A stretch of 64,000 nucleotides of DNA from Fusobacterium perfoetens ATCC 29250 (GTDB lineage Bacteria > Fusobacteriota > Fusobacteriia > Fusobacteriales > Fusobacteriaceae): positions 95,298 through 159,297 of the forward strand of contig NZ_JHXW01000005.1 of assembly GCF_000622245.1 (NCBI RefSeq), written 5' to 3'. Positions 56,330 through 64,000 of the stretch are shown here, piece by piece. The notes under the pieces were generated by a model, which saw only the letters and a list, made by a program, of their open reading frames with translations, searched no databases and was not told the DNA's origin. How positions within the stretch are numbered: the first letter of the stretch is position 1; every line of letters begins with the position of its first letter. The position numbers and the translations under genes were made by a program.

Positions 56330-57052
56330 CTAAGCTCCAAGATAAGCTTTCTTAATATCTGGATTATTTAATAAATCTTTTGCTTTTCCTTCCATAGTAA
56401 TTCTTCCTGTTTCTATTACATAAGCATAGTCAGCTACAGAAAGAGCCATTTTAGCATTTTGTTCTACAAGTAAGATAGTTACTCCTGACTCTTTTAATCT
56501 TTTAATTACTGAAAATATCTCTTTAACAAATAAAGGAGAAAGTCCCATTGATGGTTCATCTAATATTAATAACTTAGGTCTACTCATCAAGGCTCTTCCC
56601 ATTGCAAGCATCTGTTGTTCTCCTCCAGATAAAGTTCCAGCCATTTGATTTTTTCTTTCGGCCATTCTAGGAAATACTTCATAAAATTTAGCTCTATCTT
56701 TTTCTAAGTTTTCAGGAGTATCATTAACAGTAAAAGCACCTAATTTTAAATTATCTTTTACTAATAATCTTGCAAATATTCTTCTTCCCTCTGGAACTTG
56801 TGCTATTCCCTTTTTACAAATTAAATGGCACGGAGTTTTTGTTATATCTTCTCCTTCAAATATAATTTTTCCCATTTTTGAAGGAATTAATCCTGAAATT
56901 GTTTGAAGAGTTGTTGTTTTTCCAGCACCATTAGCACCTATAAGTGAAACTACTTCACCTTTTTTTACTTTAAGAGATATTCCTTTTAAAGCATGAATAT
57001 TATCATAATAAACATGCAAATCATTTACTTCTAACATAGTTTCCTTTTCCAT
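56330..57052 (-). CDS. livF: Branched-chain amino acid ABC transporter ATP-binding protein LivF
   Basis: 240-aa ATPase, last gene of the liv operon. Walker A GANGAGKTT (about 38-46), signature LSGGEQQM, Walker B LLILDEPSMGLSP, and switch His region ILLVEQNAKMAL. LivF-type features such as IAQVPEGRRIFARLLV are present. It pairs with LivG; three nucleotides separate their genes. Confidence 0.96.
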   Translation of the reverse strand: MEKETMLEVNDLHVYYDNIHALKGISLKVKKGEVVSLIGANGAGKTTTLQTISGLIPSKMGKIIFEGEDITKTPCHLICKKGIAQVPEGRRIFARLLVKDNLKLGAFTVNDTPENLEKDRAKFYEVFPRMAERKNQMAGTLSGGEQQMLAMGRALMSRPKLLILDEPSMGLSPLFVKEIFSVIKRLKESGVTILLVEQNAKMALSVADYAYVIETGRITMEGKAKDLLNNPDIKKAYLGA

Positions 57053-57054
57053 TA

Positions 57055-57852
57055 CTATTCCTCCTCAATAAACTCATCTTCGTCATCATCTTTACCTAAA
57101 TAAGCTGTAACAACTGCTGGGTCATTTACAACTTTTTTAGGTTCTCCTGTTGCTATTATTGTTCCATGGTCTAAAACGATAAGCCTTTCACAAATTCCTA
57201 AAACAAGTTTCATATCATGTTCTATTAAAAGAATAGCAATTCCAAATTTATCTCTAATTAATTTTATAGTTTTCATTAATTCTTCTGTTTCTGTAGGATT
57301 CATTCCTGCTGCTGGTTCATCTAATAAAAGTAATTTTGGATTTGTTGCCATTGCACGAGCTATTTCAAGTTTTCTTTGTTTTCCATATGGAAGATTTCCT
57401 GCTGCAATATTGGCATATTGGTCTAAATCAAAAATCTTTAATAACTCCATTGCTTTATTTTTCGCTTCTTTTTCCTCTTTCCAAAATTTTGGAAAACGAA
57501 AAGTTCCTGTTAATACTCCATATTTCATATTAAAGTTATTAGCAACTAAAACATTGTCTAAAACAGTCATATATTTAAATAATCTTATATTTTGGAATGT
57601 TCTAGCTAAACCTTTTTTTATAAGCTTAAATGTAGGAGTTTTTGTAATTATCTCCCCATTAAAAGTATAAGTTCCTGATGTAGCAGAATAAACTCCTGTT
57701 AAAATATTAAAAACTGTTGTTTTTCCTGCTCCATTTGGTCCAATTAATCCTACTAACTCTTTTTCTTTAATCTCTAAATTAAAATCTGTTACTGCTTTAA
57801 GGGCACCAAATGTTATACATATATCTTTAGCATTTAAAATTGTTTTACTCAT
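57055..57852 (-). CDS. livG: Branched-chain amino acid ABC transporter ATP-binding protein LivG
   Basis: 265-aa ATPase. Walker A GPNGAGKTT (about 34-42), LARTFQNIRLFKYMTVLDNVLVA of LivG, Walker B LLLLDEPAAGMNPTETEEL and IEHDMKLVLGICERLIVLD. A short acidic tail (DDDEDEFIEEE) ends the protein. Its start overlaps the livM stop by 8 nt. Confidence 0.96.
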   Translation of the reverse strand: MSKTILNAKDICITFGALKAVTDFNLEIKEKELVGLIGPNGAGKTTVFNILTGVYSATSGTYTFNGEIITKTPTFKLIKKGLARTFQNIRLFKYMTVLDNVLVANNFNMKYGVLTGTFRFPKFWKEEKEAKNKAMELLKIFDLDQYANIAAGNLPYGKQRKLEIARAMATNPKLLLLDEPAAGMNPTETEELMKTIKLIRDKFGIAILLIEHDMKLVLGICERLIVLDHGTIIATGEPKKVVNDPAVVTAYLGKDDDEDEFIEEE

Positions 57853-58819
57853 TTGTACCCTCCTTTTTCTTAAGAATGAATTTATTTACTAATTTTGAAA
57901 TTTGAAACTCTTTACGTCCTAAAAGTCCTGTTGGACGGAATATCATTGTTAAAATTAATAATAAAGAATAAACTATCATACGATAATCTGAAAATTCTCT
58001 TAAAACTTCTGGCAATATTGTTAACACTATAGCAGAAATTATAGAACCTGTAAAACTTCCCATTCCACCTAATACAACCATAACTAAAATATTAATAGAA
58101 TAGTTAAAATCAAATTGTCTAGCTCCTAAAATTCCTAAATTATGTCCATATATTCCTCCTGCAATACCAGCAAAAACAGCCGATACTGTAAAAGCAAATG
58201 TTTTGTAATAAGTTGTATTTACACCAGAAGCTCCACTAGCTATTTCATCATCTCTTATTGAAAGAATTGCTCTTCCATGACGGCTAGTCATTAAAGAATA
58301 CATCATCATAACACAAGCAACCATTATTATATAAATAATACTAAAATTATTAAAACGAGGTATTCCTCTTAATCCTTGTGCTCCACCTGTAAAATCAAAA
58401 TATTCAATTAATACTCTTATAATTTCTCCAAAAGCAAGAGTAATTATAGCTAAATAATCCCCATTTAATCTAAGAGCAGGAATTCCTATAATTATTCCTA
58501 TAATTCCAGCAATAATTCCACCAACTATAAGAGCTAATATATATCCAGGAAGTCCATCTACAAAACCAGCTTTTGAAAATAAAGCTGCTGCATAAGCTCC
58601 TACTGACATAAACCCAGCATGGCCTATTGTAATTTGTCCAAGACATCCTACTGTAATATTTAAACTAACAGCCAAAATAATATTTATACAAATAAGAATC
58701 ATAATACTTGATTGATATCTTGAAATTATTCTTGCATTAATAAGTCCTGTTAATGCAAAAAATAAAATTGTGACTAAAATAAAAGTTAATAAATAACTCC
58801 ATTTTTTTGTTTTATCCAT
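57845..58819 (-). CDS. livM: Branched-chain amino acid ABC transporter permease LivM
   Basis: 324-aa permease with about nine helices. GQITIGHAGFMSVGAYAAALFS (about 68-89) and LNGDYLAIITLAFGEIIRVLIEY are LivM signatures, with the ATPase-contact loop TSRHGRAILSIRDDEIASGASGVNTTYYKTFAF. Eleven nucleotides after livH. Confidence 0.95.
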   Translation of the reverse strand: MDKTKKWSYLLTFILVTILFFALTGLINARIISRYQSSIMILICINIILAVSLNITVGCLGQITIGHAGFMSVGAYAAALFSKAGFVDGLPGYILALIVGGIIAGIIGIIIGIPALRLNGDYLAIITLAFGEIIRVLIEYFDFTGGAQGLRGIPRFNNFSIIYIIMVACVMMMYSLMTSRHGRAILSIRDDEIASGASGVNTTYYKTFAFTVSAVFAGIAGGIYGHNLGILGARQFDFNYSINILVMVVLGGMGSFTGSIISAIVLTILPEVLREFSDYRMIVYSLLLILTMIFRPTGLLGRKEFQISKLVNKFILKKKEGTNE

Positions 58820-58829
58820 CTCTTTCCTC

Positions 58830-59714
58830 CTAAACTTTTTCTCTAATGTTTTTACCTAGAATTCCTGTTGGTTTAACAAGTAATACTATTATAAGTATAG
58901 CAAAAACAAAAGCATCAGCAAGTTGTGATGATAAATATGCTCTTGTTAAACTTTCAACAATTCCTAATATAAATCCACCAAGAACAGCTCCAGGAAGAAT
59001 TCCAATTCCACCAAGTACTGCTGCAATAAATGCTTTTATTCCCAACATAGATCCCATTAAAGGTTGAACTTGAGGATAAGCAGATACATATAAAACAGAT
59101 GCTATTGCTGCAAGTCCACTACCAATTGCAAAAGTAAGTTGAATTGTATTATCAACATTAATTCCTACTAATTTAGCTGCACCATAATCTTCACTTGTTG
59201 CCATCATTGCTTTTCCATATTTAGTTTTTTTCATAAAATATTGTAGTCCAACTGATAATATAATTGTTAAAAAAATTGTTACAATTGTTCCATAGTTAAG
59301 ATGTAATCCTCCGAATGATAAAGGAGCTTGATTAAATACTTTTGGAAAAGCTCTTGTATTAGGTGTAAATAATTTCATAAAAAGATTTTCTAATAATAAG
59401 CTTACTCCTATGGCTGTGATTAAATTAGAAATTCTAGGTGAATTTCTAAGAGGTCTATAAGCAACTCTTTCTGTTAACATTCCTAAAAGAACACAAATAA
59501 CTATAGCTGGTGCTATAGTAAGCCACACGGGTAATCCCATTCTAGAAAAAACAGGTATGCTAAATAAAGAAATATATGCCCCAACCATTATAATATCTCC
59601 ATGAGCGAAGTTTATAAGTTGAGCAATTCCATAAACCATTGTATAACCTAATGAAACTAAAGCATATATACTTCCTATTTGCAATCCATTAATAATCTGC
59701 AATAAAAATTCCAT
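58830..59714 (-). CDS. livH: Branched-chain amino acid ABC transporter permease LivH
   Basis: 294-aa permease with eight predicted helices. YALVSLGYTMVYGIAQLINFAHGDIIMVGAYISL (17-50) is the LivH hallmark and KTKYGKAMMATSEDYGAAKLVGINVDN is the coupling loop. It is separated from livK by a terminator, so expression is probably lower than that of the binding protein. Confidence 0.95.
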   Translation of the reverse strand: MEFLLQIINGLQIGSIYALVSLGYTMVYGIAQLINFAHGDIIMVGAYISLFSIPVFSRMGLPVWLTIAPAIVICVLLGMLTERVAYRPLRNSPRISNLITAIGVSLLLENLFMKLFTPNTRAFPKVFNQAPLSFGGLHLNYGTIVTIFLTIILSVGLQYFMKKTKYGKAMMATSEDYGAAKLVGINVDNTIQLTFAIGSGLAAIASVLYVSAYPQVQPLMGSMLGIKAFIAAVLGGIGILPGAVLGGFILGIVESLTRAYLSSQLADAFVFAILIIVLLVKPTGILGKNIREKV

Positions 59715-59737
59715 AAATTCTCTCCTTTGTATGTTAA

Positions 59738-59775
59738 ATATATAGTTACCTTATAAAAATAAGGTAACTATATAA
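59738..59775 (-). terminator. Intercistronic terminator between livK and livH
   Basis: Very stable 15-bp stem ATATAGTTACCTTAT / ATAAGGTAACTATAT (59738-59754 and 59759-59775 approx.) with AAAA-type loop and T-rich tail. It probably sets a higher level of the binding protein than of the membrane complex. Confidence 0.8.
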
Positions 59776-59783
59776 ATTTTATT

Positions 59784-60923
59784 TTATTTAGGTTGAATAA
59801 CTGAATCAAATCTATAATTTCCATTTTCTATTCTTAAAATAGTAACAGCTTTTACTGGATTATTTTTTTCATCAAAATTTAAATGTCCTGTAACTCCAGT
59901 AAAATCAATTTCTTTCATAGCTTTTACTATAGCATCTTTATCTGTATTTCCTGCTTTTTCTATAGCTTCTTTAACTAAATAAGCAGCATCATAAGATAAT
60001 GCTGAGAAAGCTGATGGATCCTCATTATATTTTGCTCTATATGCTGATGCAAAGTTTTGAATTTTTTCATTTGTATCTTCTAATGAATAGTGATTTGTAA
60101 AGTAACTATTTTCAATAGCTGGATAAGCTGAGGCATCTAATGCTTTAGCAACTCCATCCCATCCATCTGGTCCAATAAATTTAGCTTTTATTCCAACTTC
60201 TCTAGCTTGAGTTGTTATTAAAGCTGTTTGTTCATAATATTCTGGGACTAATAATACATCCGGATTTGTAGCAGCTATCTTTGTTAATTGAGCTCTAAAA
60301 TCTTTATCTCCTTCTGCATATCCTTCTTGTGCTACAATTTTAAGTCCTACTTTTTTAGCTTCTTCTGCAAATGATTGTGCTATACCATCTGAATAGTCAC
60401 TAGAAGTGTTAACCATTATAGCAGCAGTTTTAGCATTTAAATTATTTTTTGCTAAATTAGCAAGAATTACTCCTTGATATGGGTCTGTAAAACATACACG
60501 GAATACATTTGGTCCCGCTTCTGTAATATTAAATTGTGTTCCTGTAGGTGTAACCATTGGCATATTATCTTGAGCAGCTATTTCAGCTACAGCTAAAGTT
60601 GGTTTTGAGGTAATATCTCCAACTAAAGCAACAATTCCTTCATCAATAAGTCTATTATACGCAGTTACAGCTTCTGTAGAATCTCCTTTTTCATCTAAAA
60701 GTATAAATTCTATTTTTTTTCCTAAAACTCCTCCTGCTTTATTAATTTCCTCAAAAGCTAGTTTAGCTCCATTAGTAGCAGACACACCATATACAGCTAC
60801 TGGTCCTGTTAATGGTCCTAATCCTCCAATTTTAATAACCTCAGCTTCTTTTGCCTCTTGTTTTCCTCCACAAGCAACCATTAATAAAGAAAGTCCTAAT
60901 AATGTTATCGTATTTTTTTTCAT
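59784..60923 (-). CDS. livK: Branched-chain amino acid ABC transporter substrate-binding lipoprotein LivK/LivJ
   Basis: 379-aa type-I periplasmic-binding-fold protein. Lipobox MVAC puts the lipidated Cys at residue 18. IKIGGLGPLTGPVAVYGVSATNGAKLAFEEINKAGGVLGKKIEFILLDEKGD (about 32-82) is the Leu/Ile/Val-binding family signature. First structural gene of the liv operon, preceded by AAGGAGG and a leader with terminator and leader peptide. Confidence 0.96.
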   Translation of the reverse strand: MKKNTITLLGLSLLMVACGGKQEAKEAEVIKIGGLGPLTGPVAVYGVSATNGAKLAFEEINKAGGVLGKKIEFILLDEKGDSTEAVTAYNRLIDEGIVALVGDITSKPTLAVAEIAAQDNMPMVTPTGTQFNITEAGPNVFRVCFTDPYQGVILANLAKNNLNAKTAAIMVNTSSDYSDGIAQSFAEEAKKVGLKIVAQEGYAEGDKDFRAQLTKIAATNPDVLLVPEYYEQTALITTQAREVGIKAKFIGPDGWDGVAKALDASAYPAIENSYFTNHYSLEDTNEKIQNFASAYRAKYNEDPSAFSALSYDAAYLVKEAIEKAGNTDKDAIVKAMKEIDFTGVTGHLNFDEKNNPVKAVTILRIENGNYRFDSVIQPK

Positions 60924-60969
60924 AAGTACTCCTCCTTAATATAAATTAATTTTAATTATTTTTTATATA

Positions 60970-60996
60970 AAAAAAAACAACCTTGTTAGGTTGTTT
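60970..60996 (-). terminator. liv leader terminator (attenuator)
   Basis: Minus-strand stem AAACAACC (60989-60996) / GGTTGTTT (60975-60982), loop TAACAA, followed by at least five further T. It lies 50 nt before livK inside its leader, so it is an attenuator rather than an end-of-gene terminator. Bases 60985-60992 (AACCUAAC in RNA) are complementary to the end of the leader ORF. Confidence 0.85.
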
Positions 60997-61062
60997 AAAT
61001 AACTTTTATCTTTAAAAAATAATTTTAAATAAATTAAAAGAAAAAATATAATTAACATAAAT

Positions 61063-61164
61063 TCATAACCTAACATAATTTTTTGTATATAAAATTAATC
61101 TCATGTTCACTTGTATGAGAATTACTGCACATATGACTAATCCTATTATATTAAGTATAAACAT
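61063..61164 (-). CDS. Ile/Leu/Val-rich leader peptide of the liv operon
   Basis: 33-codon ORF with a strong ribosome site (AAAGGAGAG near 61171-61180) and ATG at 61164; TGA at 61063-61065. Seven Ile, six Leu and four Val make 17 of 33 residues, with the densest run at residues 3-17 (ILNIIGLVICAVILI). Its last codons Val-Arg-Leu-stop (GUU AGG UUA UGA) contain GUUAGGUU, the complement of the terminator 5' arm. This is what a classical attenuation leader peptide looks like. A small membrane protein is the alternative. Confidence 0.65.
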   Translation of the reverse strand: MFILNIIGLVICAVILIQVNMRLILYTKNYVRL

Positions 61165-61213
61165 ATTTTTTCTCTCCTTTCATAAAACTAAATTCTAAAA
61201 ATTATTTAAAAGA

Positions 61214-61242
61214 AGTATAAACCCAAATTAAAAAAAAATCAA
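61214..61242 (-). promoter_or_regulatory. liv operon promoter
   Basis: Minus-strand TTGATT (61237-61242), 17-nt spacer, TATACT (61214-61219). Predicted start near 61206, about 40 nt before the leader ORF. Confidence 0.75.
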
Positions 61243-61396
61243 GCTTTTTTTTTATATATAATTTTATTTTTTTTATATTTCTTGTAATTTATTATATTTA
61301 TCTTTAAAAAAATAATTTTATCTTTTTATTTAATATCAAATATTTAATATTTAATTATTAAAAAAATAATATATTTAATATGTTTTAAAATAAAGA

Positions 61397-61425
61397 TTGA
61401 CATAAAATATTTTTTTTGATAAAAT
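61397..61425 (+). promoter_or_regulatory. brnQ promoter
   Basis: Plus-strand TTGACA (61397-61402), 17-nt spacer, TAAAAT (61420-61425), start near 61432. The stretch 61243-61396 between the divergent promoters is AT-rich and holds no visible gene. Confidence 0.8.
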
Positions 61426-61457
61426 TTTTAAGTGGTATTATAACAAAAAATAAAAGC

Positions 61458-61488
61458 GGCAACCTAATTTATATAAGGCTGCCTTTTT
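61458..61488 (+). terminator. brnQ leader terminator
   Basis: Stem GGCAACCT / AGGCTGCC (61458-61465 and 61476-61483, one mismatch) followed by TTTTT, only about 26 nt after the predicted start and 30 nt before the brnQ start. With no gene upstream it must act as an attenuator or end a tiny RNA. Confidence 0.75.
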
Positions 61489-61517
61489 ATATAACATTAC
61501 TTAGGAGATTATTTAAT

Positions 61518-62801
61518 ATGAACAAAAGAAAAGAAATTTTAGTACTCGGTTTTGCATTATTTGCTATGTTCTTTGGAGCAGGAAATTTAATATTCCCTCC
61601 TTCTGTTGGTTATAATATGGGAAAAGATTGGTTTCTATCTGGAATAGGTTTTTTACTAACTGCTGCTGGTCTTCCCTTACTTGGAGTTTTAGCATTTATA
61701 AAAGTAGGAGAATTAGAAAATTTTTCTATAAAAATTTCTAGAAGATTCAATAATCTATATTGTAGTATTCTTGTTTTAGTAATAGGTCCTTTATTTGCTA
61801 TTCCAAGAACAGGTTCTACTACTATCGAAATGGGAGTTTTACCTCTTACACCAAACCTAAATCCTTTAGTTGTTTCTATTATTGCATCTGTTTTATTCTT
61901 TGGAATTACTTTGGCTTTAGTATTAAAAGAGTCAAAAATAACTGATATTATTGGAAAATTTTTGACTCCCATTATTTTAATCATTTTATTTTCTATAACA
62001 ATTATTGGAATTTTTGGAGATTTTGGTACTCCAATAGAAAAAGTAACCAATGGAATATTCACATTTGGATTTATTCAAGGATATCAAACAATGGATGCTT
62101 TAGCTGCTGTTTTATTTGGTGTTGTTGTTGTTAAAGGTCTTGAAGGAAAAGGAATTATAAATACTAATGAACAAAAAACATATTTAACAAGTGCTGGAGT
62201 TATAGCTATTTTAGGTTTGGGATTGATTTATTTATCATTAATGTACCTAGGTGCTAGAATAAGTGGTATTAATATAGGTACTAATACTACTGGATTAGCT
62301 TTATATATAGCACAAATGACACTAGGATCAATAGGAAAAATTGCTTTTGGAATTTGTGTTGCTGCTGCATGTCTTACTACTTCTGTTGGATTAACAGCTC
62401 TTACAAGTGATTGGTTCTCAAGAATTACTCCATTTTCCTATAGAACTATAGCTATTGCAACAAGTTTATTTTCTACTATTATGGCTATAGGAGGAGTTGA
62501 TTTCATAGTTAAACTTTCTGTTCCTGTTCTTTGTATTTTATATCCTATAACAATAGTTTTAATAATGTTAAACATTGTTGGTATTGAAAATAAAGCTGCT
62601 TTTAGAACTGGAACATATATTTCTATTTTTATTAGTATTATCGAAGTTTTAGGAAATACTTTTAAAATCACTTCTTTTACTAAATTTATTCAACTTTTAC
62701 CTTTAGGTAAAGAAGGATTTGCTTGGTTAATTCCTTGTATCTTAGGAATTTTCATTGCATACATCATATCTAGTAACAGAAAAAAATATAAAAAATATTA
62801 A
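61518..62801 (+). CDS. brnQ: Branched-chain amino acid:cation symporter BrnQ
   Basis: 427-aa LIVCS-family Na+ symporter for Leu, Ile and Val with twelve helices. LVLGFALFAMFFGAGNLIFPPSVGYNMG (7-34) and GPLFAIPRTGSTTIEMGVLPL are family signatures. The frame is open upstream to 61416, but that start precedes the transcription start; ATG 61518 after AGGAG is chosen. Divergent to the liv ABC operon, so the two BCAA importers are controlled from one region. Confidence 0.95.
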   Translation: MNKRKEILVLGFALFAMFFGAGNLIFPPSVGYNMGKDWFLSGIGFLLTAAGLPLLGVLAFIKVGELENFSIKISRRFNNLYCSILVLVIGPLFAIPRTGSTTIEMGVLPLTPNLNPLVVSIIASVLFFGITLALVLKESKITDIIGKFLTPIILIILFSITIIGIFGDFGTPIEKVTNGIFTFGFIQGYQTMDALAAVLFGVVVVKGLEGKGIINTNEQKTYLTSAGVIAILGLGLIYLSLMYLGARISGINIGTNTTGLALYIAQMTLGSIGKIAFGICVAAACLTTSVGLTALTSDWFSRITPFSYRTIAIATSLFSTIMAIGGVDFIVKLSVPVLCILYPITIVLIMLNIVGIENKAAFRTGTYISIFISIIEVLGNTFKITSFTKFIQLLPLGKEGFAWLIPCILGIFIAYIISSNRKKYKKY

Positions 62802-62812
62802 TTTTATCTAAA

Positions 62813-62847
62813 AAATAACACTTAATTATTTAAATTAAGTGTTATTT
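62813..62847 (+). terminator. Intrinsic terminator after brnQ
   Basis: 15-bp stem AAATAACACTTAATT / AATTAAGTGTTATTT (62813-62827 and 62833-62847) with ATTTA loop and T run. Confidence 0.85.
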
Positions 62848-63690
62848 TTTTATTTATATAAAGAATTTTTCCAATAAAATATATTATTCAATTTTCAAAA
62901 TTAATCTTAAGCTATTCTTTTTAATTTTTAAATATATCTCTAAATAAATTCCAAGTCTAAATTTTTTAAAATTTTTATATTAAAAATTTTATTTACTTAA
63001 AACATAATTTTTATATATTTTAAGTAAAAAATAATTGATAATAGCTTATTTAATTTTTATTTTCCTTTTAATTCTTAAATTAATATCTTGTTTTTCAAAA
63101 TAATTATTAATCAGTACCATAGTTTTAACAAAAATTTTAATCCTTTTATCCTAAAATAAATTTAAAACTCTTTTATTTATCTTCTAATGATTTTTCTATT
63201 ATAAATTTAAATTTAAAAAACTTTTTTAAGATATTCTATTTTCATAAATTTTAATTCATATTTTATTAATCTATGATTATTTAAACATTGCTATCTCCAT
63301 AATGATTAATAATTTTATAAATTAGACTATCTTTTTATTTAATTCTAAAAATTTTATTTCACTCTTATTTAATATTAAAAAAGTTAATATTTTTATACTA
63401 CTTTTTTCTACTTCTTTCAAACTTCTAAACATTTTCTTTTATTTCTAATAAATCTCATAAATCTCAAGCTTCTTATATATAAAAGATTTTCTCAAAAAAT
63501 TAATATTTTTAACAATAATAGTTTATCCAATTATTCTAATAATCAATTCTTCATTATTAATTTTTCTTTTAACTAACTCACTTAAATCACATAATTCTAA
63601 TATAATTTTTTTTATATTCTATATCTCTTTAGTTTTATTTAACCTATTTACTATTAATTTAATATTTTAATATATTTTTTCAAAAAATAA
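62848..63690. other. Gene-free AT-rich spacer beside the rRNA operon
   Basis: About 840 nt of very AT-rich sequence with many stops in every frame. Only short, unconvincing ORFs are visible (for example a 24-codon frame on the minus strand near 63119). No tRNA, no repeat of note. It lies downstream of the 5S gene and may be the tail of the rRNA transcript or a degraded region. Confidence 0.6.
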
Positions 63691-63695
63691 AAAAA

Positions 63696-63811
63696 GTTGG
63701 CAAGTTCCTATCCTCCCAGAGGGCTGCCCCCCAAGTACTTTCAGCGTTTACGAGCTTAACTGCTAGGTTCGGTATGTTACTAGGTGTACCCTCGTAGCTT
63801 TTCTTGCCAAC
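63696..63811 (-). rRNA. rrf: 5S ribosomal RNA
   Basis: About 116 nt on the minus strand. The complementary ends TTGGCAAG / CTTGCCAA form helix I; inner segments AACATACCGAACCTAGCAGTTAAGCTC and GGGAGGATAGG are typical of bacterial 5S loops. A T run follows the 3' end and uses helix I as terminator. It follows the 23S gene by about 50 nt with no tRNA between. Confidence 0.95.
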
Positions 63812-63859
63812 TTATATTTTGAGTTTTTAAACACTCAATACTACATAGTAATTTCTCTT

Positions 63860-64000
63860 GATTAAGATTCCGACTTATTAGTATTGGTCCGCTTAATGAA
63901 TTACTTCACTTACACTCCCAACCTATCTAACTCCTAGTCTCGAAGTTGTCTATAGAGTACTTATCTTAAAGTCAGTTTCCCGCTTAGATGCTTTCAGCGG
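63860..64000 (-). rRNA. rrl: 23S ribosomal RNA, 3' end (partial)
   Basis: The 3'-terminal part of the 23S gene, transcribed on the minus strand and cut by the window edge. CCGCTGAAAGCATCTAAGCGGGAAAC and GACCAATACTAATAAGTCGG match the 3' domain VI region of bacterial 23S. The exact 3' end is estimated from alignment to E. coli and may be off by a few nucleotides. Confidence 0.93.

Noticed and set aside
61416..61517. Upstream start of brnQ (TTG at 61416)
   Set aside because: It overlaps the -10 element and precedes the transcription start and a terminator.

Overview
The window is a contiguous piece of chromosome from a very AT-rich, Gram-negative-type anaerobe, most likely Fusobacteriota (genus Fusobacterium or a close relative). 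Reasons: extremely low GC in both coding and intergenic DNA, Fusobacterium-like GroEL, Ffh and aminoacyl-tRNA synthetase sequences, a TolC/adaptor/RND efflux system and a lipopolysaccharide-core kinase that imply an outer membrane, alongside Firmicute-like traits (ylxM-ffh-rpsP order, a perfect CIRCE element, two-subunit GlyQ/GlyS). Species cannot be fixed from the sequence alone. The right edge holds a 5S rRNA gene and the 3' end of a 23S rRNA gene, both on the minus strand.

Layout. 0-10 kb: YeiH-type exporter, LPS kinase-like protein, a four-gene minus-strand efflux operon (TolC, adaptor, RND pump, TetR), a second TetR and a Cof-type HAD phosphatase. 9.8-10.2 kb: a small selenoprotein gene whose in-frame TGA (codon 32) makes ordinary gene callers truncate it. 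10-24.6 kb: an F420 ligase-like enzyme, then housekeeping genes on the minus strand (glyS, glyQ, lspA, ileS, a sensor kinase broken by an in-frame TGA, tex, rpsP, ffh, ylxM). 24.6-36.8 kb: CAP-domain protein, a YitT protein, a DeoR-controlled transport/isomerase cluster, an amino-acid ABC operon preceded by a structured leader RNA, then threonine aldolase and a Nudix hydrolase. 36.8-41.8 kb: sialic-acid cluster (NanA lyase, ROK kinase with a C-terminal frameshift, Na+/solute symporter, LacI regulator) organised around two identical operators at a divergent promoter pair. 42-45.3 kb: accessory patch with a beta-helix protein, a YczE protein, a short GC-rich small RNA and an Abi/HEPN protein. 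45.3-50.4 kb: a peptide (or nickel) ABC operon with a structured leader. 50.8-56.3 kb: ParA-like ATPase and partner, groESL with CIRCE, YitT, a 63-aa protein and the MTA/SAH nucleosidase. 56.3-62.8 kb: the liv branched-chain amino-acid ABC operon with what looks like a complete leader-peptide attenuator, and a divergent brnQ.

Most noteworthy: (1) the selenoprotein with a SECIS-like hairpin; (2) a 33-codon Ile/Leu/Val-rich leader ORF upstream of livK whose 3' end is complementary over 9 nt to the 5' arm of the following terminator; (3) a promoter, ~200-nt multi-stem RNA and terminator upstream of an amino-acid ABC operon; (4) an Abi/HEPN gene converging with a ~45-nt GC-rich RNA gene; (5) the geometrically matched twin operators of the sialic-acid cluster. 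All family calls are from reading the sequence; no database search was run.
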